This document shows positions 52,389 to 62,161 of a stretch of DNA of 64,000 nt, piece after piece. How positions within the stretch are numbered: the stretch's first letter is position 1; each line of letters begins with the position of its first letter. Origin of the DNA: Anaeromicropila populeti. Lineage in GTDB: Bacteria; Bacillota; Clostridia; Lachnospirales; Lachnospiraceae. The notes under the pieces were generated by a model. It was not told where the DNA came from, made no database searches, and saw only the letters and a program-made list of their open reading frames with translations. The stretch lies in the NCBI RefSeq assembly GCF_900112775.1, contig NZ_FOYZ01000011.1, positions 1 through 64,000 on the forward strand, given 5' to 3'. Position numbers and translations under genes: made by a program.

Positions 52389-53342
52389 ATGGAATTTAAA
52401 ATTTTATTACCAGTATTAATATCATTTGCAATTAGCGTAGTGTTGAGTCCGATTTTTATACCCTTTTTGAAAAAATTGAAATTCGGCCAATACATAAGAG
52501 ATGAAGGACCACAGTCCCATTTAAAAAAGAGTGGAACACCTACAATGGGTGGATTAATAATTTTATGCAGTATTGTACTGACCTCTTTGTTGTTTGTAAA
52601 TGAAAACAAGGAAATTATTCCAATCTTATTTGTTACACTTGGATTTGGATTAATTGGTTTTCTTGATGATTACATTAAAGTCGTGATGAAGAGGTCACTA
52701 GGATTAAGGGCATGGCAGAAAATGTTTGGCGAGATTATGATTACAGTTGTATTTTGTTACTACATTATAAATCACACTGAATTTGGAACAGAAACACTTA
52801 TTCCTTTTTATGGGATGATAACAATGCCAGATGTGTTGTTTATTGTTGTCTTATTTATTGCAGTTCTTGGAACTGTGAATGGCGTGAACTTTACGGATGG
52901 GCTGGATGGTCTGGCATCTAGTGTAACAGTATGCGTTGCCACATTTTTTACTGCGGTAGCAATTGGAACATCAAGTGGAATTTCGCCTATTACATGTTCG
53001 GTAGTAGGAAGTTTGCTGGGATTTCTAATTTATAATGTATATCCAGCCAGAGTATTCATGGGCGATACTGGTTCATTGGCTTTAGGAGGCTTTGTAGTTG
53101 CTGCTGCCTATATGCTTAAAATGCCGTTTTTTATTGTAATTGTGGGAGGAATTTACTTTGTGGAGATACTGTCTGTAATGATGCAGGTGTCTTATTTTAA
53201 GCTGACAAAAGGAAAACGAATATTTAAAATGGCACCAATACATCACCATTTTGAATTGTCTGGCTGGTCCGAAACCAGAGTGGTTGCAGTATTTTCAATC
53301 ATAACTGGACTATTATGTTTAGTTGCATATACAGCTATGTAA
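52389..53342 (+). CDS. mraY: Phospho-MurNAc-pentapeptide transferase
   Basis: 317 residues with about ten membrane segments. It makes lipid I from UDP-MurNAc-pentapeptide and undecaprenyl phosphate. GPQSHLKKSGTPTMGG, LGFLDDYIKV-type GFLDDYIKV, NFTDGLDGLA and the C-terminal MAPIHHHFEL are invariant blocks bearing the catalytic Asp residues and the HHH motif. AGGTGAGAT lies ahead of the start. murD follows 24 bp later. Confidence 0.96.
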   Translation: MEFKILLPVLISFAISVVLSPIFIPFLKKLKFGQYIRDEGPQSHLKKSGTPTMGGLIILCSIVLTSLLFVNENKEIIPILFVTLGFGLIGFLDDYIKVVMKRSLGLRAWQKMFGEIMITVVFCYYIINHTEFGTETLIPFYGMITMPDVLFIVVLFIAVLGTVNGVNFTDGLDGLASSVTVCVATFFTAVAIGTSSGISPITCSVVGSLLGFLIYNVYPARVFMGDTGSLALGGFVVAAAYMLKMPFFIVIVGGIYFVEILSVMMQVSYFKLTKGKRIFKMAPIHHHFELSGWSETRVVAVFSIITGLLCLVAYTAM

Positions 53343-53366
53343 AATTGCTTGGAGGAAGAGGAAAAG

Positions 53367-54725
53367 ATGGAGTTTAAAGGAAAAACCGTTTTGGTGATAG
53401 GCACAAAAATAAGTGGAATTGCAGCAGCTAATTTATTACTGGATAAGAAGGCTGATGTTATTCTGTTTGATGCTAACATAAATGTTGACAGAAAGGAATT
53501 AGAAACTTCTATAGATGGAAAAGTCACCATTGCTTTAGGCGAATTAAAGGGAGAGGAAAAGTCAGCTGTTGATTTAGTAATTCTAAGTCCTGGTGTACCA
53601 GCGGAGTTACCAATGGTTTGTGAATTTCGAGAGAGAAACATTCCTATCTGGGGGGAAATAGAGCTTGCTTATCAATGTGGAAAGGGCAAGGTAGTGGCTA
53701 TTACCGGAACGAATGGAAAAACAACAACAACGTCATTAGTAGGCGAGATAATGAAGTCGTACTATAAATCTGTTTTTGTGGTTGGCAATATAGGAATTCC
53801 TTATACTGGTGTAGTACAGGAAACGAAGCAGGATTCAGTAATAGTGGCTGAAATCAGCAGTTTTCAGCTAGAAACAATTCATGAGTTCAGACCACAGATT
53901 AGTGCGATTTTAAATATTACACCAGATCATTTAGATCGTCATCATACAATGGAGAATTATATTGATGCTAAGCTATCTGTTGCAAAGAATCAAAGTTCAA
54001 TGCAGTATTGCATTTTGAATTATGAGGACGAAGTATTAAGAGAGCGGTCAAATGATATAGCAGCCAATGTTTGGTTTTTCAGCAGTGAGCAGAAACTGGA
54101 GGTTGGAATCTATTTAAATGATGCGAAGGATATTATATATGCAGATGGAATTGAGGAAGTTTTGATTTGTAATGTGAAAGAGCTAAAGCTGTTAGGCCGT
54201 CATAATTATGAGAATGTTATGGCAGGGGTGTTAATAGCTATTAAGATGGGAGTCCCATACCGAACAATTCGAGAAACACTGTTAAAATTCAGAGCAGTGG
54301 AACATCGAATTGAATATGTTACAAGCAAAAAAGGGATCGCTTTTTATAATGATTCTAAGGGAACCAATCCAGATGCTGCAATCAAAGGAATTCAGGCTAT
54401 GGAAACGCCAACACTGCTGATTGGAGGCGGTTATGATAAAATGGCAGATTATACAGAATGGATAAAAGCCTTTAATGGTAAAGTGAGATATTTGGTATTA
54501 ATCGGGCAGACCCGCGATAAAATAGCAGAGGCAGCAAAAAAATGTGGATTTCATAATATTATTTTGGCAGAGAGTTTGGAAGAAGCAATTCAGATATGTT
54601 ATGAGAAGGCAATGGAAGGTGATTCTGTATTACTTTCTCCAGCCTGCGCAAGCTGGGGCATGTTTAAAAACTATGAAGAACGTGGAAGAATGTTTAAAGA
54701 GTATGTAAACCAGCTGGCTGAATAA
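53367..54725 (+). CDS. murD: UDP-MurNAc-L-alanine:D-glutamate ligase
   Basis: 452 residues from ATG 53367; GGAGGAAGAGG just upstream is the ribosome site and the earlier TTG at 53349 lies ahead of it. It adds D-Glu to the stem peptide. ATP loop ITGTNGKTTTTSLV, then NIGIPYTGVV, ISSFQLETI and NITPDHLDRH. The carboxylated Lys and His positions look normal. A standard member of the dcw series. Confidence 0.95.
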   Translation: MEFKGKTVLVIGTKISGIAAANLLLDKKADVILFDANINVDRKELETSIDGKVTIALGELKGEEKSAVDLVILSPGVPAELPMVCEFRERNIPIWGEIELAYQCGKGKVVAITGTNGKTTTTSLVGEIMKSYYKSVFVVGNIGIPYTGVVQETKQDSVIVAEISSFQLETIHEFRPQISAILNITPDHLDRHHTMENYIDAKLSVAKNQSSMQYCILNYEDEVLRERSNDIAANVWFFSSEQKLEVGIYLNDAKDIIYADGIEEVLICNVKELKLLGRHNYENVMAGVLIAIKMGVPYRTIRETLLKFRAVEHRIEYVTSKKGIAFYNDSKGTNPDAAIKGIQAMETPTLLIGGGYDKMADYTEWIKAFNGKVRYLVLIGQTRDKIAEAAKKCGFHNIILAESLEEAIQICYEKAMEGDSVLLSPACASWGMFKNYEERGRMFKEYVNQLAE

Positions 54726-54751
54726 AAAATCGATTGTTAGGGGTGTTGGAT

Positions 54752-55906
54752 GTGACAAAAAGTGAACAAGAGAGAATGAACGGAAAGAAAAAAATAAATA
54801 ACTATTATGATTACAGTTTGCTGTTTCTGACAATTTTTCTTTCTTGTTTTGGAATGGTTATGATATACAGTACAAGTTCCTATACTGCTCAGGTAAAGTT
54901 TTCTGACCCGACCTATTTTTTGAAAAAGCAACTGGTTTCCGTTATTCTTGGGGTTATTGCTATGTTGGCAGTTTCTAAAATTGATTACAGAATTTTAATG
55001 AAAAAAGCAGGGAGAATTCCGTTCAATCTAGTAACCCTTGCTTATTTAATGGCAATTATTCTTCAAACATATGTGCTTTTTTTTGGAAAAGAATTTAATG
55101 GTGCCAAGAGGTGGATTAGTCTTGGACCGTTTGGAACCTTTCAGCCGTCTGAATTTACAAAGGTCGTTGCAATTATATTTGTATCTTATATTGTAAATAA
55201 ATTGCCACGAAGCTTAAATCGTGTCAGTGGATTTATACGGGTTATGATTTTAGCATCGCCACTTATCTTTCTGATTGTAATTGAAAATCTAAGTACCGCT
55301 TTGGTTGTTTCAGCCATTGTTGTAGGAATTTGCTTTGTAGCAAGCAGAAAAAAGTGGTACTATTTTTTCTTTGGTTTTTTATTTGTTGGAATGGTAGTAG
55401 CATACATATTTTTAGGAGATGAATTTAGAAGCGTTCGAATTGATGTGTGGAGAAATGTTGAAACCCATCCGCTTGGATTTCAAATTCTTCAGGGATTGTA
55501 TGCCATTGCATCAGGTGGTGTTTTTGGAACTGGTCTTGGTGAAAGCATGCAAAAGCTTGGATTTATCCCCGAATCCCACAATGATATGATTTTTTCAATT
55601 ATTTGCGAAGAGTTAGGCCTTTTTGGAGCCATAGCAGTTGTCTTGTTATTTGTGTTACTAATCTGGAGGCTGTTTATTATATCAATCAATGCACCAGATT
55701 TATTTGGAGGTCTCATCTGTTCAGGAGTATTAATTCATATTGCTGTTCAGGTTATAATAAATGTTGCAGTAGTTACCAACTCAATACCATCTACGGGGAT
55801 TCCGCTGCCGTTTATCAGTTATGGAGGAACATCAGTAGCTATTTTATTGGCGGAGATGGGATTGGCACTAAGTGTGTCCAACCAGATACGAAGTGAAAGA
55901 ATATAG
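54752..55906 (+). CDS. ftsW: SEDS-family glycosyltransferase FtsW
   Basis: About 384 residues from GTG 54752 (GGGGTG upstream; TTG 54734 is in frame but has no site). Ten membrane segments. FtsW polymerises glycan strands at the septum with its class B PBP partner. Conserved motifs: MIYSTSSY, NGAKRWISLGPFGTFQPSEFTK, and the C-terminal STGIPLPFISYGGTS. The sporulation homologue SpoVE is equally close, and the window has two class B PBPs but only this one SEDS protein. Confidence 0.9.
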   Translation: MTKSEQERMNGKKKINNYYDYSLLFLTIFLSCFGMVMIYSTSSYTAQVKFSDPTYFLKKQLVSVILGVIAMLAVSKIDYRILMKKAGRIPFNLVTLAYLMAIILQTYVLFFGKEFNGAKRWISLGPFGTFQPSEFTKVVAIIFVSYIVNKLPRSLNRVSGFIRVMILASPLIFLIVIENLSTALVVSAIVVGICFVASRKKWYYFFFGFLFVGMVVAYIFLGDEFRSVRIDVWRNVETHPLGFQILQGLYAIASGGVFGTGLGESMQKLGFIPESHNDMIFSIICEELGLFGAIAVVLLFVLLIWRLFIISINAPDLFGGLICSGVLIHIAVQVIINVAVVTNSIPSTGIPLPFISYGGTSVAILLAEMGLALSVSNQIRSERI

Positions 55907-55919
55907 TATGCACTTTAAT

Positions 55920-55948
55920 TTGAAACCTTCATATACTAATAGTATATT
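55920..55948 (+). promoter_or_regulatory. murA promoter with embedded palindrome
   Basis: TTGAAA (55920-55925), 17 bases, TATATT (55943-55948). ATATACTAATAGTATAT (55931-55947) is a perfect odd palindrome covering the spacer and most of the -10 box, which suggests control by a dimeric repressor. Confidence 0.5.
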
Positions 55949-55970
55949 TCAAGCTTTCTGAGGTGTACCC

Positions 55971-57221
55971 ATGGCAGTTCTTCGTGTTGAAGGTGGAAGA
56001 ATACTTAGTGGAGAGGTTAACGTACAAGGCTCAAAAAACGCGGTACTACCTATATTGGCAGCTTGTATACTTTGCAAGGATGCAGTTTGTATCCAGCAAT
56101 GTCCAAAAATCAAAGATGTGTATGCAATGATTTCATTGATGCAAGGTATTGGCTGCAAGGTTAAGTGGGAGACAGATGGTTTAGTGATTGATGCTGGCAG
56201 TTTGAATACTGAAATCATTCCAGAGCAAGAGGCCAGAGAAATGAGATCTTCCATTATAGTTCTGGGAGCGATGCTAGGGAGAACAGGAAAAGTTGAAATT
56301 TCTTATCCTGGCGGCTGTTCCATTGGAGGTAGACCGATTGACATTCATCTAAAGTCATTTGAAAAGATGAATGTGAAAATGATTGAGATGGATAATAAAA
56401 TTCGGTGCATGACAGAAGAATTAAAAGGAAGTGAGATAGAATTTTATTTTCCTAGCGTTGGAGCAACAGAAAATGTAGTTTTAGCGGCAGTTTTAGCGAA
56501 GGGTATTACTATTATCCGAAATGCTGCTAAAGAACCTGAGATAGTGGAGTTGTGTAGCTTTCTGAGAAAGATGGGAGCTGATATTGAAGGAGATGGAACA
56601 GACATACTGAAAATAAAAGGGGTACAGAGTTTACATGGAGTCAAATATCGTGTTGTGTCAGATCGAATTGTGGCAGGAACATACTTAGCTGCGGTTGCAG
56701 GTATTGGCGGAGAATTGTATTTACATGCCAATTGTACCCGGCAGCAAAAGGAAGTAGTGGATTTGTTGTATTTAATGGGTGTGGAAATGCAGGAAACAGA
56801 AGGAGGACTTTATGTAAAGTCATCAGGCAGATTAAAAAAGATTGGTTTAATTCGAACCAGACCATATCCAGGATTTCCAACAGATATGCAGAGCCAGTTC
56901 ATGGCTATTCTGACAAAAGCAGAAGGTGTCAACATTATGGTGGAAAATATTTTTGAAGGCAGATATAAGACAGCAGGAGAATTAACAAAAATGGGGGCAG
57001 ATATTGTAATTGATGGAAGAGCCGCAGTAATCCGCCAAGTGAAGAAGTTAAAAGGAACAGATGTTACAGCTCATGATTTAAGAGGGGGGGCAGCTTTGGT
57101 AATTGCAGCAATGATGGCAGAAGGTGTTACAACCATTGCAAATCCTCATTTTATTCAACGAGGTTATGAAGATATTGTAACGAGCTACCGTAGTTTAGGA
57201 GCAGAAATTTCTTTGCAGTAA
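55971..57221 (+). CDS. murA: UDP-GlcNAc 1-carboxyvinyltransferase
   Basis: 416 residues. The first committed step of peptidoglycan synthesis, target of fosfomycin. The active-site Cys is C116 in YPGGCSIGGRPID, so fosfomycin sensitivity is expected as far as this residue decides it. GSKNAVLP near the start and TDMQSQFMA are family blocks. In many Firmicutes murG and murB lie here; murA has this place in this cluster. A GAGGTG precedes the ATG. Confidence 0.95.
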   Translation: MAVLRVEGGRILSGEVNVQGSKNAVLPILAACILCKDAVCIQQCPKIKDVYAMISLMQGIGCKVKWETDGLVIDAGSLNTEIIPEQEAREMRSSIIVLGAMLGRTGKVEISYPGGCSIGGRPIDIHLKSFEKMNVKMIEMDNKIRCMTEELKGSEIEFYFPSVGATENVVLAAVLAKGITIIRNAAKEPEIVELCSFLRKMGADIEGDGTDILKIKGVQSLHGVKYRVVSDRIVAGTYLAAVAGIGGELYLHANCTRQQKEVVDLLYLMGVEMQETEGGLYVKSSGRLKKIGLIRTRPYPGFPTDMQSQFMAILTKAEGVNIMVENIFEGRYKTAGELTKMGADIVIDGRAAVIRQVKKLKGTDVTAHDLRGGAALVIAAMMAEGVTTIANPHFIQRGYEDIVTSYRSLGAEISLQ

Positions 57222-57246
57222 AAAGTCTATAATAGGAGCATATGTG

Positions 57247-57999
57247 ATGAAAAATAGTATCCAAAATGAGGAGGAAAAAGCACAAAAGAATCGTACCTTA
57301 AAGAAAATATGCATGATAGTGTTAATCGTGTTTGCATTGTATGTTGCTTACACAGGCTTCTTCCGACTGGAGGTTATTACAACAAAGGGATGCAGCTTTT
57401 ATACAGAAGATGAAGTACTTGAGTATTTCAAACAAACAGCAGCAGACAGTAACACATTGCTTTTTTATATTAAGTATAAATATTTAAAAAAGCCAACGAT
57501 ACCATTTGTAGATGAGTATGATATTGAAATCAAAGGAAGAAACAAAATCCTAATTAATATATATGAGAAATCCATGATTTCATGCATAAAATATATGGAG
57601 GAATACTTTTATCTGGATAAGGATGGTACGGTGATTGAATCATCATCAGAAAAGGTTGCAGATTTACCGTTGATTACAGGGGTAAAGTTTAATGCAATTA
57701 ATTTACAAGAGAAGCTTTCAGTTGAGAAGGAAGAGATTTTTAGTGTGATTTTGGAGATTTCAAAGTTAATAAACCAATATGAACTGGATGTGGACAAGGT
57801 TAATTTCAATTATAATATGGAAGTTACTTTATATTCCCACGATATACGGGTGATTTTGGGAAAAAGGGACCATTATGATACACAGCTTGCAGAGCTTTCT
57901 AAGCTTTTACCAAAAGCGCAAGAAAAAAAGCTGAAGGGAGAGCTGGATATGGAAAACTTTGAAGAAGGCCAGGACAAGATAATCTTTCACGAAGATTAA
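57247..57999 (+). CDS. divIB: FtsQ/DivIB-type division protein
   Basis: About 250 residues (ATG 57247, or GTG 57244). A short charged cytoplasmic tail, one membrane segment (about 22-38), then the extracellular POTRA domain (RLEVITTKGCSFYTEDEVLEYF) and a beta domain with YFYLDKDGTVIESS. It stabilises the FtsL-DivIC complex at the septum. The usual place just before ftsZ supports the call. The C-terminus is acidic. Confidence 0.88.
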   Translation: MKNSIQNEEEKAQKNRTLKKICMIVLIVFALYVAYTGFFRLEVITTKGCSFYTEDEVLEYFKQTAADSNTLLFYIKYKYLKKPTIPFVDEYDIEIKGRNKILINIYEKSMISCIKYMEEYFYLDKDGTVIESSSEKVADLPLITGVKFNAINLQEKLSVEKEEIFSVILEISKLINQYELDVDKVNFNYNMEVTLYSHDIRVILGKRDHYDTQLAELSKLLPKAQEKKLKGELDMENFEEGQDKIIFHED

Positions 58000-58016
58000 A
58001 AAATTTAAAGAAAAGC

Positions 58017-58045
58017 TTGATTATTCTATAGAAAAAATATATTAT
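58017..58045 (+). promoter_or_regulatory. ftsZ promoter inside an inverted repeat
   Basis: TTGATT (58017-58022), 17 bases, TATTAT (58040-58045). ATTCTATAG (58023-58031) and CTATAGAAT (58049-58057) form a 9-bp inverted repeat that brackets the -10 box. Confidence 0.55.
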
Positions 58046-58124
58046 ATACTATAGAATTGTAATATCATATCTGAATATAAGTGTAAGAAATAGGGATCTA
58101 TTGAATGATAAAGGAGGAAGTACC

Positions 58125-59342
58125 TTGCTTGAAATAAAATCAAATGAAGCAGAATCCGCGGCGAAAATACTGGTTATCGGTGTTGGAGGTGCTGGGAATA
58201 ATGCTGTTAACAGGATGATAGAAGAGAGTATAGCAGGCGTTGATTTTGTTTGTGTAAATACAGATAAGCAACATTTAAAAAATTGTAAGGCACCTATTTG
58301 CATCCAGATTGGAGAGAAATTAACAAAAGGACTGGGAGCTGGTGCGCAGCCGGAAGTTGGGGAAAAGGCTGCTGAAGAAAGTAAAGAAGAATTAGCTGAG
58401 GTAATCCGAGGCTGTGATATGGTATTTGTAACTTGTGGAATGGGTGGCGGAACGGGAACAGGAGCAGCACCTGTAGTTGCACAGATTTCTAAAGATTTGG
58501 GTATACTGACAGTTGGTATTGTGACTAAGCCGTTTAAGTTTGAAGCAAAAACAAGAATGAATAATGCGGTAAATGGAATTGAAAAATTAAAGCAGCATGT
58601 AGATACATTGATTGTCATTCCTAATGATAAGCTGTTGGAGATTGTAGATCGGAGAACTACAATGCCAGATGCACTTCGTAAGGCTGATGAAGTTTTACAG
58701 CAGGGCGTACAAGGAATTACAGATTTAATTAATGTTCCAGGTCTGATTAATCTAGATTTCGCAGATGTACAGACTGTTATGAAGGATAAAGGCATTGCAC
58801 ATATTGGCATTGGTGTTGGAAAAGGTGATGAAAAGTGCGTCGAGGCAGTAAAACAGGCCATTTCTAGTCCTTTATTGGAAACTACTATTGAAGGTGCCTC
58901 TCATGTGATTATTAATGTATCAGGTGACATCAGTTTGTTTGAGGCGAATGAAGCAGCTACTTATGTTCAGGAGCTTGCTGGTGAAACCGCTAATATTATT
59001 TTTGGAGCCATGTATGATGAAGCATTACCAGAACAGGCGACCATTACAGTAATAGCAACTGGACTAGAGGACATTGGGAATAGTATTAAAGCACCTAATT
59101 TTATTAATACAACTGCTCCAAAGACAAGCTATAACTTTAAGTCCCAGGGAACAGAAAGTTCCTCTATGCATAACAGGGCGGCTTCCACTGCTGTACCAGC
59201 CAAGCAGGCACCAACCCAGAGACCTGTATTCTCTTCAAATAGTACACCGTCAGGTTCTGCTCCAGTTAAGCCAACTATAAAAGCTGAGTCAGATCATGGT
59301 GGAATAAAAATACCAGAATTTTTACAAAGAAATCATAAATAA
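58125..59342 (+). CDS. ftsZ: Cell division GTPase FtsZ
   Basis: 405 residues from TTG 58125: AAAGGAGG ends a few bases upstream, and an in-frame ATG at 58101 lies before this ribosome site and would add residues atypical of the family. FtsZ polymerises into the division ring. Nucleotide motifs: [13 protein letters not shown] and [13 protein letters not shown]7 loop [12 protein letters not shown] variable linker (about 320-390) leads to the C-terminal peptide IKIPEFLQR, which binds FtsA/SepF-type anchors. Confidence 0.96.
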   Translation: MLEIKSNEAESAAKILVIGVGGAGNNAVNRMIEESIAGVDFVCVNTDKQHLKNCKAPICIQIGEKLTKGLGAGAQPEVGEKAAEESKEELAEVIRGCDMVFVTCGMGGGTGTGAAPVVAQISKDLGILTVGIVTKPFKFEAKTRMNNAVNGIEKLKQHVDTLIVIPNDKLLEIVDRRTTMPDALRKADEVLQQGVQGITDLINVPGLINLDFADVQTVMKDKGIAHIGIGVGKGDEKCVEAVKQAISSPLLETTIEGASHVIINVSGDISLFEANEAATYVQELAGETANIIFGAMYDEALPEQATITVIATGLEDIGNSIKAPNFINTTAPKTSYNFKSQGTESSSMHNRAASTAVPAKQAPTQRPVFSSNSTPSGSAPVKPTIKAESDHGGIKIPEFLQRNHK

Positions 59343-59351
59343 AATATCTTT

Positions 59352-59383
59352 ATCCTTTGTGTGATGATTTTCACACAAAGGAT
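59352..59383 (+). terminator. Terminator after ftsZ
   Basis: ATCCTTTGTGTGA (59352-59364) and TCACACAAAGGAT (59371-59383) form a 13-bp stem, followed by TTCTTTCTC. It ends the dcw cluster before the sporulation genes. Confidence 0.8.
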
Positions 59384-59473
59384 TTCTTTCTCTAAGGGAA
59401 AATCTCAATTCAAATATAATACCATAGAAAATGTAAAAAAAAGTAAAAAGATTATTTGATTTACTTCCATGTT

Positions 59474-59506
59474 TTGACATATTGAAATTGGAAAATATTG
59501 TATACT
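59474..59506 (+). promoter_or_regulatory. spoIIG promoter with stretched spacer
   Basis: TTGACA (59474-59479) and TATACT (59501-59506) are 21 bases apart, far from the usual 17. The Bacillus spoIIG promoter has the same feature (22 bases) and needs Spo0A. TTTTGACAT overlaps the -35 box and, on the other strand, resembles the 0A box TGNCGAA with one mismatch. Confidence 0.65.
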
Positions 59507-59544
59507 ATCAATGTTGAAATGAAATGTAGTCATGGAGGTGAAGG

Positions 59545-60444
59545 TTGAAGCTCGTTATCTATATAGACTATTTTTTCTTTATCAATTATTGTATGAATTT
59601 TTTTATTTTATACATTCATAAGCAAATCATGAAGGAAAAAAGTAGTTTTTTAAAACTTACACTGGCTGCTTTATTGGGAGCATCAGGAGCATGTATGGCT
59701 ATACTGTTTCCTGAAATTCCAATATTTATAAAGTTTCTATTGCTTTATGTAGGAATTAGTGCAGGAATGATTCGTATTGCTTTCTCATATAAAGGTCTAA
59801 AAAAGTTTTGTATCCATGTGTTCATACTTTACTTTATATGTTTCTTTGTAGGCGGAGGATTGTCATTTATTCTTTATCGTTTAGATTTAAATCAATTTTT
59901 AAATCAGCTGTCACGGCAACGTTTTGCAGGTGTTACAAGTTTTGTTAATCTGATATGTGCTGTTGGAGTTTTTTGTATACTTATTCCGGCATGCTTACGT
60001 ATAGTGGCATCGGTTAAGGATAATTATACAAATATATATGCAGTAACGATTGTACTTGATGGAAAGGTCCTGTATGGGAAAGGATTTGTAGATACAGGCA
60101 ATGGTCTGGTGGATGCACATACGAAAGATCCCGTTGTAATAGCGGAATATGAATGGATAAATAAAATATTAACCAATAATCAAAAAGATTATTTAGAGCA
60201 ATTTATGAAAATAGGAGAGACTGATTTTAAAGATTATGAAGAACCACCTATTTTAGTACGAATGATACCCTTTCATTCCATTGGAGAAAATCACGGACTG
60301 CTGCCAGCAGTCAAAGTGGATCAAATTATGATTGAAAATGGAAAATATACAAAAGAAGCAGTTTCTATTTTGGTTGGAATATATTATGGTAAATTGTCCA
60401 ATCATAGTGATTATCAACTGTTATTACATAAAGAATTAACATAA
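59545..60444 (+). CDS. spoIIGA: Sigma-E processing peptidase SpoIIGA
   Basis: 299 residues from TTG 59545 (GGAGGTG upstream). It cleaves pro-sigma-E in the mother cell once SpoIIR signals from the forespore. Five membrane segments occupy about residues 1-155. The C-terminal half is the aspartic protease domain, with the catalytic D183 in [10 protein letters not shown], at the same number as in Bacillus. The sigE gene follows 22 bp later. Confidence 0.92.
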   Translation: MKLVIYIDYFFFINYCMNFFILYIHKQIMKEKSSFLKLTLAALLGASGACMAILFPEIPIFIKFLLLYVGISAGMIRIAFSYKGLKKFCIHVFILYFICFFVGGGLSFILYRLDLNQFLNQLSRQRFAGVTSFVNLICAVGVFCILIPACLRIVASVKDNYTNIYAVTIVLDGKVLYGKGFVDTGNGLVDAHTKDPVVIAEYEWINKILTNNQKDYLEQFMKIGETDFKDYEEPPILVRMIPFHSIGENHGLLPAVKVDQIMIENGKYTKEAVSILVGIYYGKLSNHSDYQLLLHKELT

Positions 60445-60466
60445 AATATTTACAGGGGGAAGTTCA

Positions 60467-61207
60467 ATGCTTTTAAAGATTTCTATACCAAATAAAGTGC
60501 AGTTTCGTATGATTCCAGACATCAAGCATATTCTGTTTGGAAAGAGAGGAGATATTCACTACATAGGCGGGGCAGAGGTGCTGCCAGCACCTTTAGAATC
60601 AGAGGAAGAAACAGAGATAATTAATTGTCTTGGAACAGAAAGGGATACAGAAGCAAAATCAATTTTAGTTGAGCACAATTTACGGCTTGTAGTTTATATT
60701 GCTAAAAAATTTGATAATACAGGTATTGGTGTTGAGGATTTAATTTCTATTGGAACAATAGGGTTAATCAAAGCAATTAATACATTTAATCCTGACAAAA
60801 ATATTAAATTAGCGACCTATGCGTCTAGATGTATAGAAAATGAAATATTAATGTACCTGCGCCGAAATAATAAGACAAAGATGGAAGTTTCTATTGATGA
60901 GCCATTAAATGTTGACTGGGATGGAAATGAACTTTTATTGTCTGATATTTTAGGTACAGATGAAGATATTATTTATAGAAATTTAGAAGATGAAGTAGAT
61001 AGAAAATTGCTTAACAAAGCTCTTTCAAAATTAAATGAGCGTGAAAGAATGATTGTTCAGTTAAGATTTGGTTTAAACACTGAGGATGGAAATGAGCGGA
61101 CTCAGAAAGAGGTTGCCGATTTATTAGGTATATCACAGTCTTATATCTCCCGTTTAGAAAAGAAAATTATTAAAAGACTGAAAAAAGAAATGTTGAAACT
61201 TGAATAG
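60467..61207 (+). CDS. sigE: Sporulation sigma factor E (pro-protein)
   Basis: 246 residues. The mother-cell sigma factor of early sporulation. The N-terminal pro-sequence (to about residue 30, near [12 protein letters not shown]) is present and would be removed by SpoIIGA. Region 2 ([33 protein letters not shown]) and region 4 ([22 protein letters not shown]) are complete. The predicted promoter of the SIMPL gene at 14393 fits its target consensus. Confidence 0.95.
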   Translation: MLLKISIPNKVQFRMIPDIKHILFGKRGDIHYIGGAEVLPAPLESEEETEIINCLGTERDTEAKSILVEHNLRLVVYIAKKFDNTGIGVEDLISIGTIGLIKAINTFNPDKNIKLATYASRCIENEILMYLRRNNKTKMEVSIDEPLNVDWDGNELLLSDILGTDEDIIYRNLEDEVDRKLLNKALSKLNERERMIVQLRFGLNTEDGNERTQKEVADLLGISQSYISRLEKKIIKRLKKEMLKLE

Positions 61208-61325
61208 ATAAAAATAAGAATTTATTACCTTAAATTAACAAAGTAATAATTGAATAAAAGGGAGCCATATAGTAAATCATTTTATTGTGACGGAAGAATA
61301 AAGTGGTAGATTTGGGAGGTACTAT

Positions 61326-62108
61326 ATGGCTCTTTATAAAGTTGAGATTTGTGGTGTAAATACATCAAAATTACCATTGCTAAAAAACGCAGAGAAGGAA
61401 GCATTATTTAAAAGAATTTTAGAAGGTGACAAAGAAGCGAGAGACTTATATGTAAAGGGTAATTTACGTTTGGTACTTAGTATAATCCAAAGATTTTCAA
61501 ACAGCAATGAAAATGTGGATGATTTATTTCAAATCGGTTGTATTGGCTTAATGAAGGCAATTGATAACTTTGATATTACTCAAAATGTTAAATTTAGTAC
61601 TTACGCCGTTCCTATGATCATTGGAGAAATAAGAAGATACCTGAGAGATAATAATAGCATAAGGGTAAGCAGATCCTTAAGGGATACGGCTTATAAAGCA
61701 ATTTATGCAAAGGAAGCGTTGACGAAAAAGAATGATAAAGAGCCTACTGTAAGTGAGATTGCTGAAGAAATTGGGATGAGCAGCAGGGACATTACACTGG
61801 CCTTAGATGCCATTCAAAATCCAGTATCCTTATATGAACCAGTATATTCTGAAGGTGGAGACACATTGTTTATCATGGATCAGATTAGTGATAAAAAAAA
61901 TAAAGAGGAAAACTGGGTAGAGGAAATTACGTTAAAAGAAGCAATGAATAAGCTTTCAGACAGGGAAAATAATATTATTAAGCTGAGGTTTTTTGAAGGG
62001 AAGACACAAATGGAAGTGGCAGATGAAATTCATATTTCCCAGGCACAGGTTAGCCGATTGGAAAAAACAGCTTTGAAAAATATGAAAAATTATTTATCTG
62101 ACAAATAA
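61326..62108 (+). CDS. sigG: Sporulation sigma factor G
   Basis: 260 residues. The late forespore sigma factor. It begins with the conserved KVEICGVNTSKLPLLKN, which in Bacillus is the binding site for the regulator Gin/anti-sigma factors. Region 2 (NVDDLFQIGCIGLMKAIDNFD) and region 4 (TQMEVADEIHISQAQVSRLEK) are intact. It follows sigE by 118 bp; that gap holds GTAATA-17-CATATAGTA (61243-61274), only a weak match to sporulation promoters. TTGGGAGG precedes the ATG. Confidence 0.95.
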   Translation: MALYKVEICGVNTSKLPLLKNAEKEALFKRILEGDKEARDLYVKGNLRLVLSIIQRFSNSNENVDDLFQIGCIGLMKAIDNFDITQNVKFSTYAVPMIIGEIRRYLRDNNSIRVSRSLRDTAYKAIYAKEALTKKNDKEPTVSEIAEEIGMSSRDITLALDAIQNPVSLYEPVYSEGGDTLFIMDQISDKKNKEENWVEEITLKEAMNKLSDRENNIIKLRFFEGKTQMEVADEIHISQAQVSRLEKTALKNMKNYLSDK

Positions 62109-62161
62109 ATTGAGGTGTCAGACATATACTGTGATAAGAGGGTTATTTTGAGGTGTCAGCC

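Noticed and set aside
61243-61274. Sigma-F or sigma-E promoter ahead of sigG
   Set aside because: GTAATA-17-CATATAGTA and GTAAA-15-GGAAGAATAA are both only partial matches; sigG may be read from upstream too. Not claimed as a promoter.
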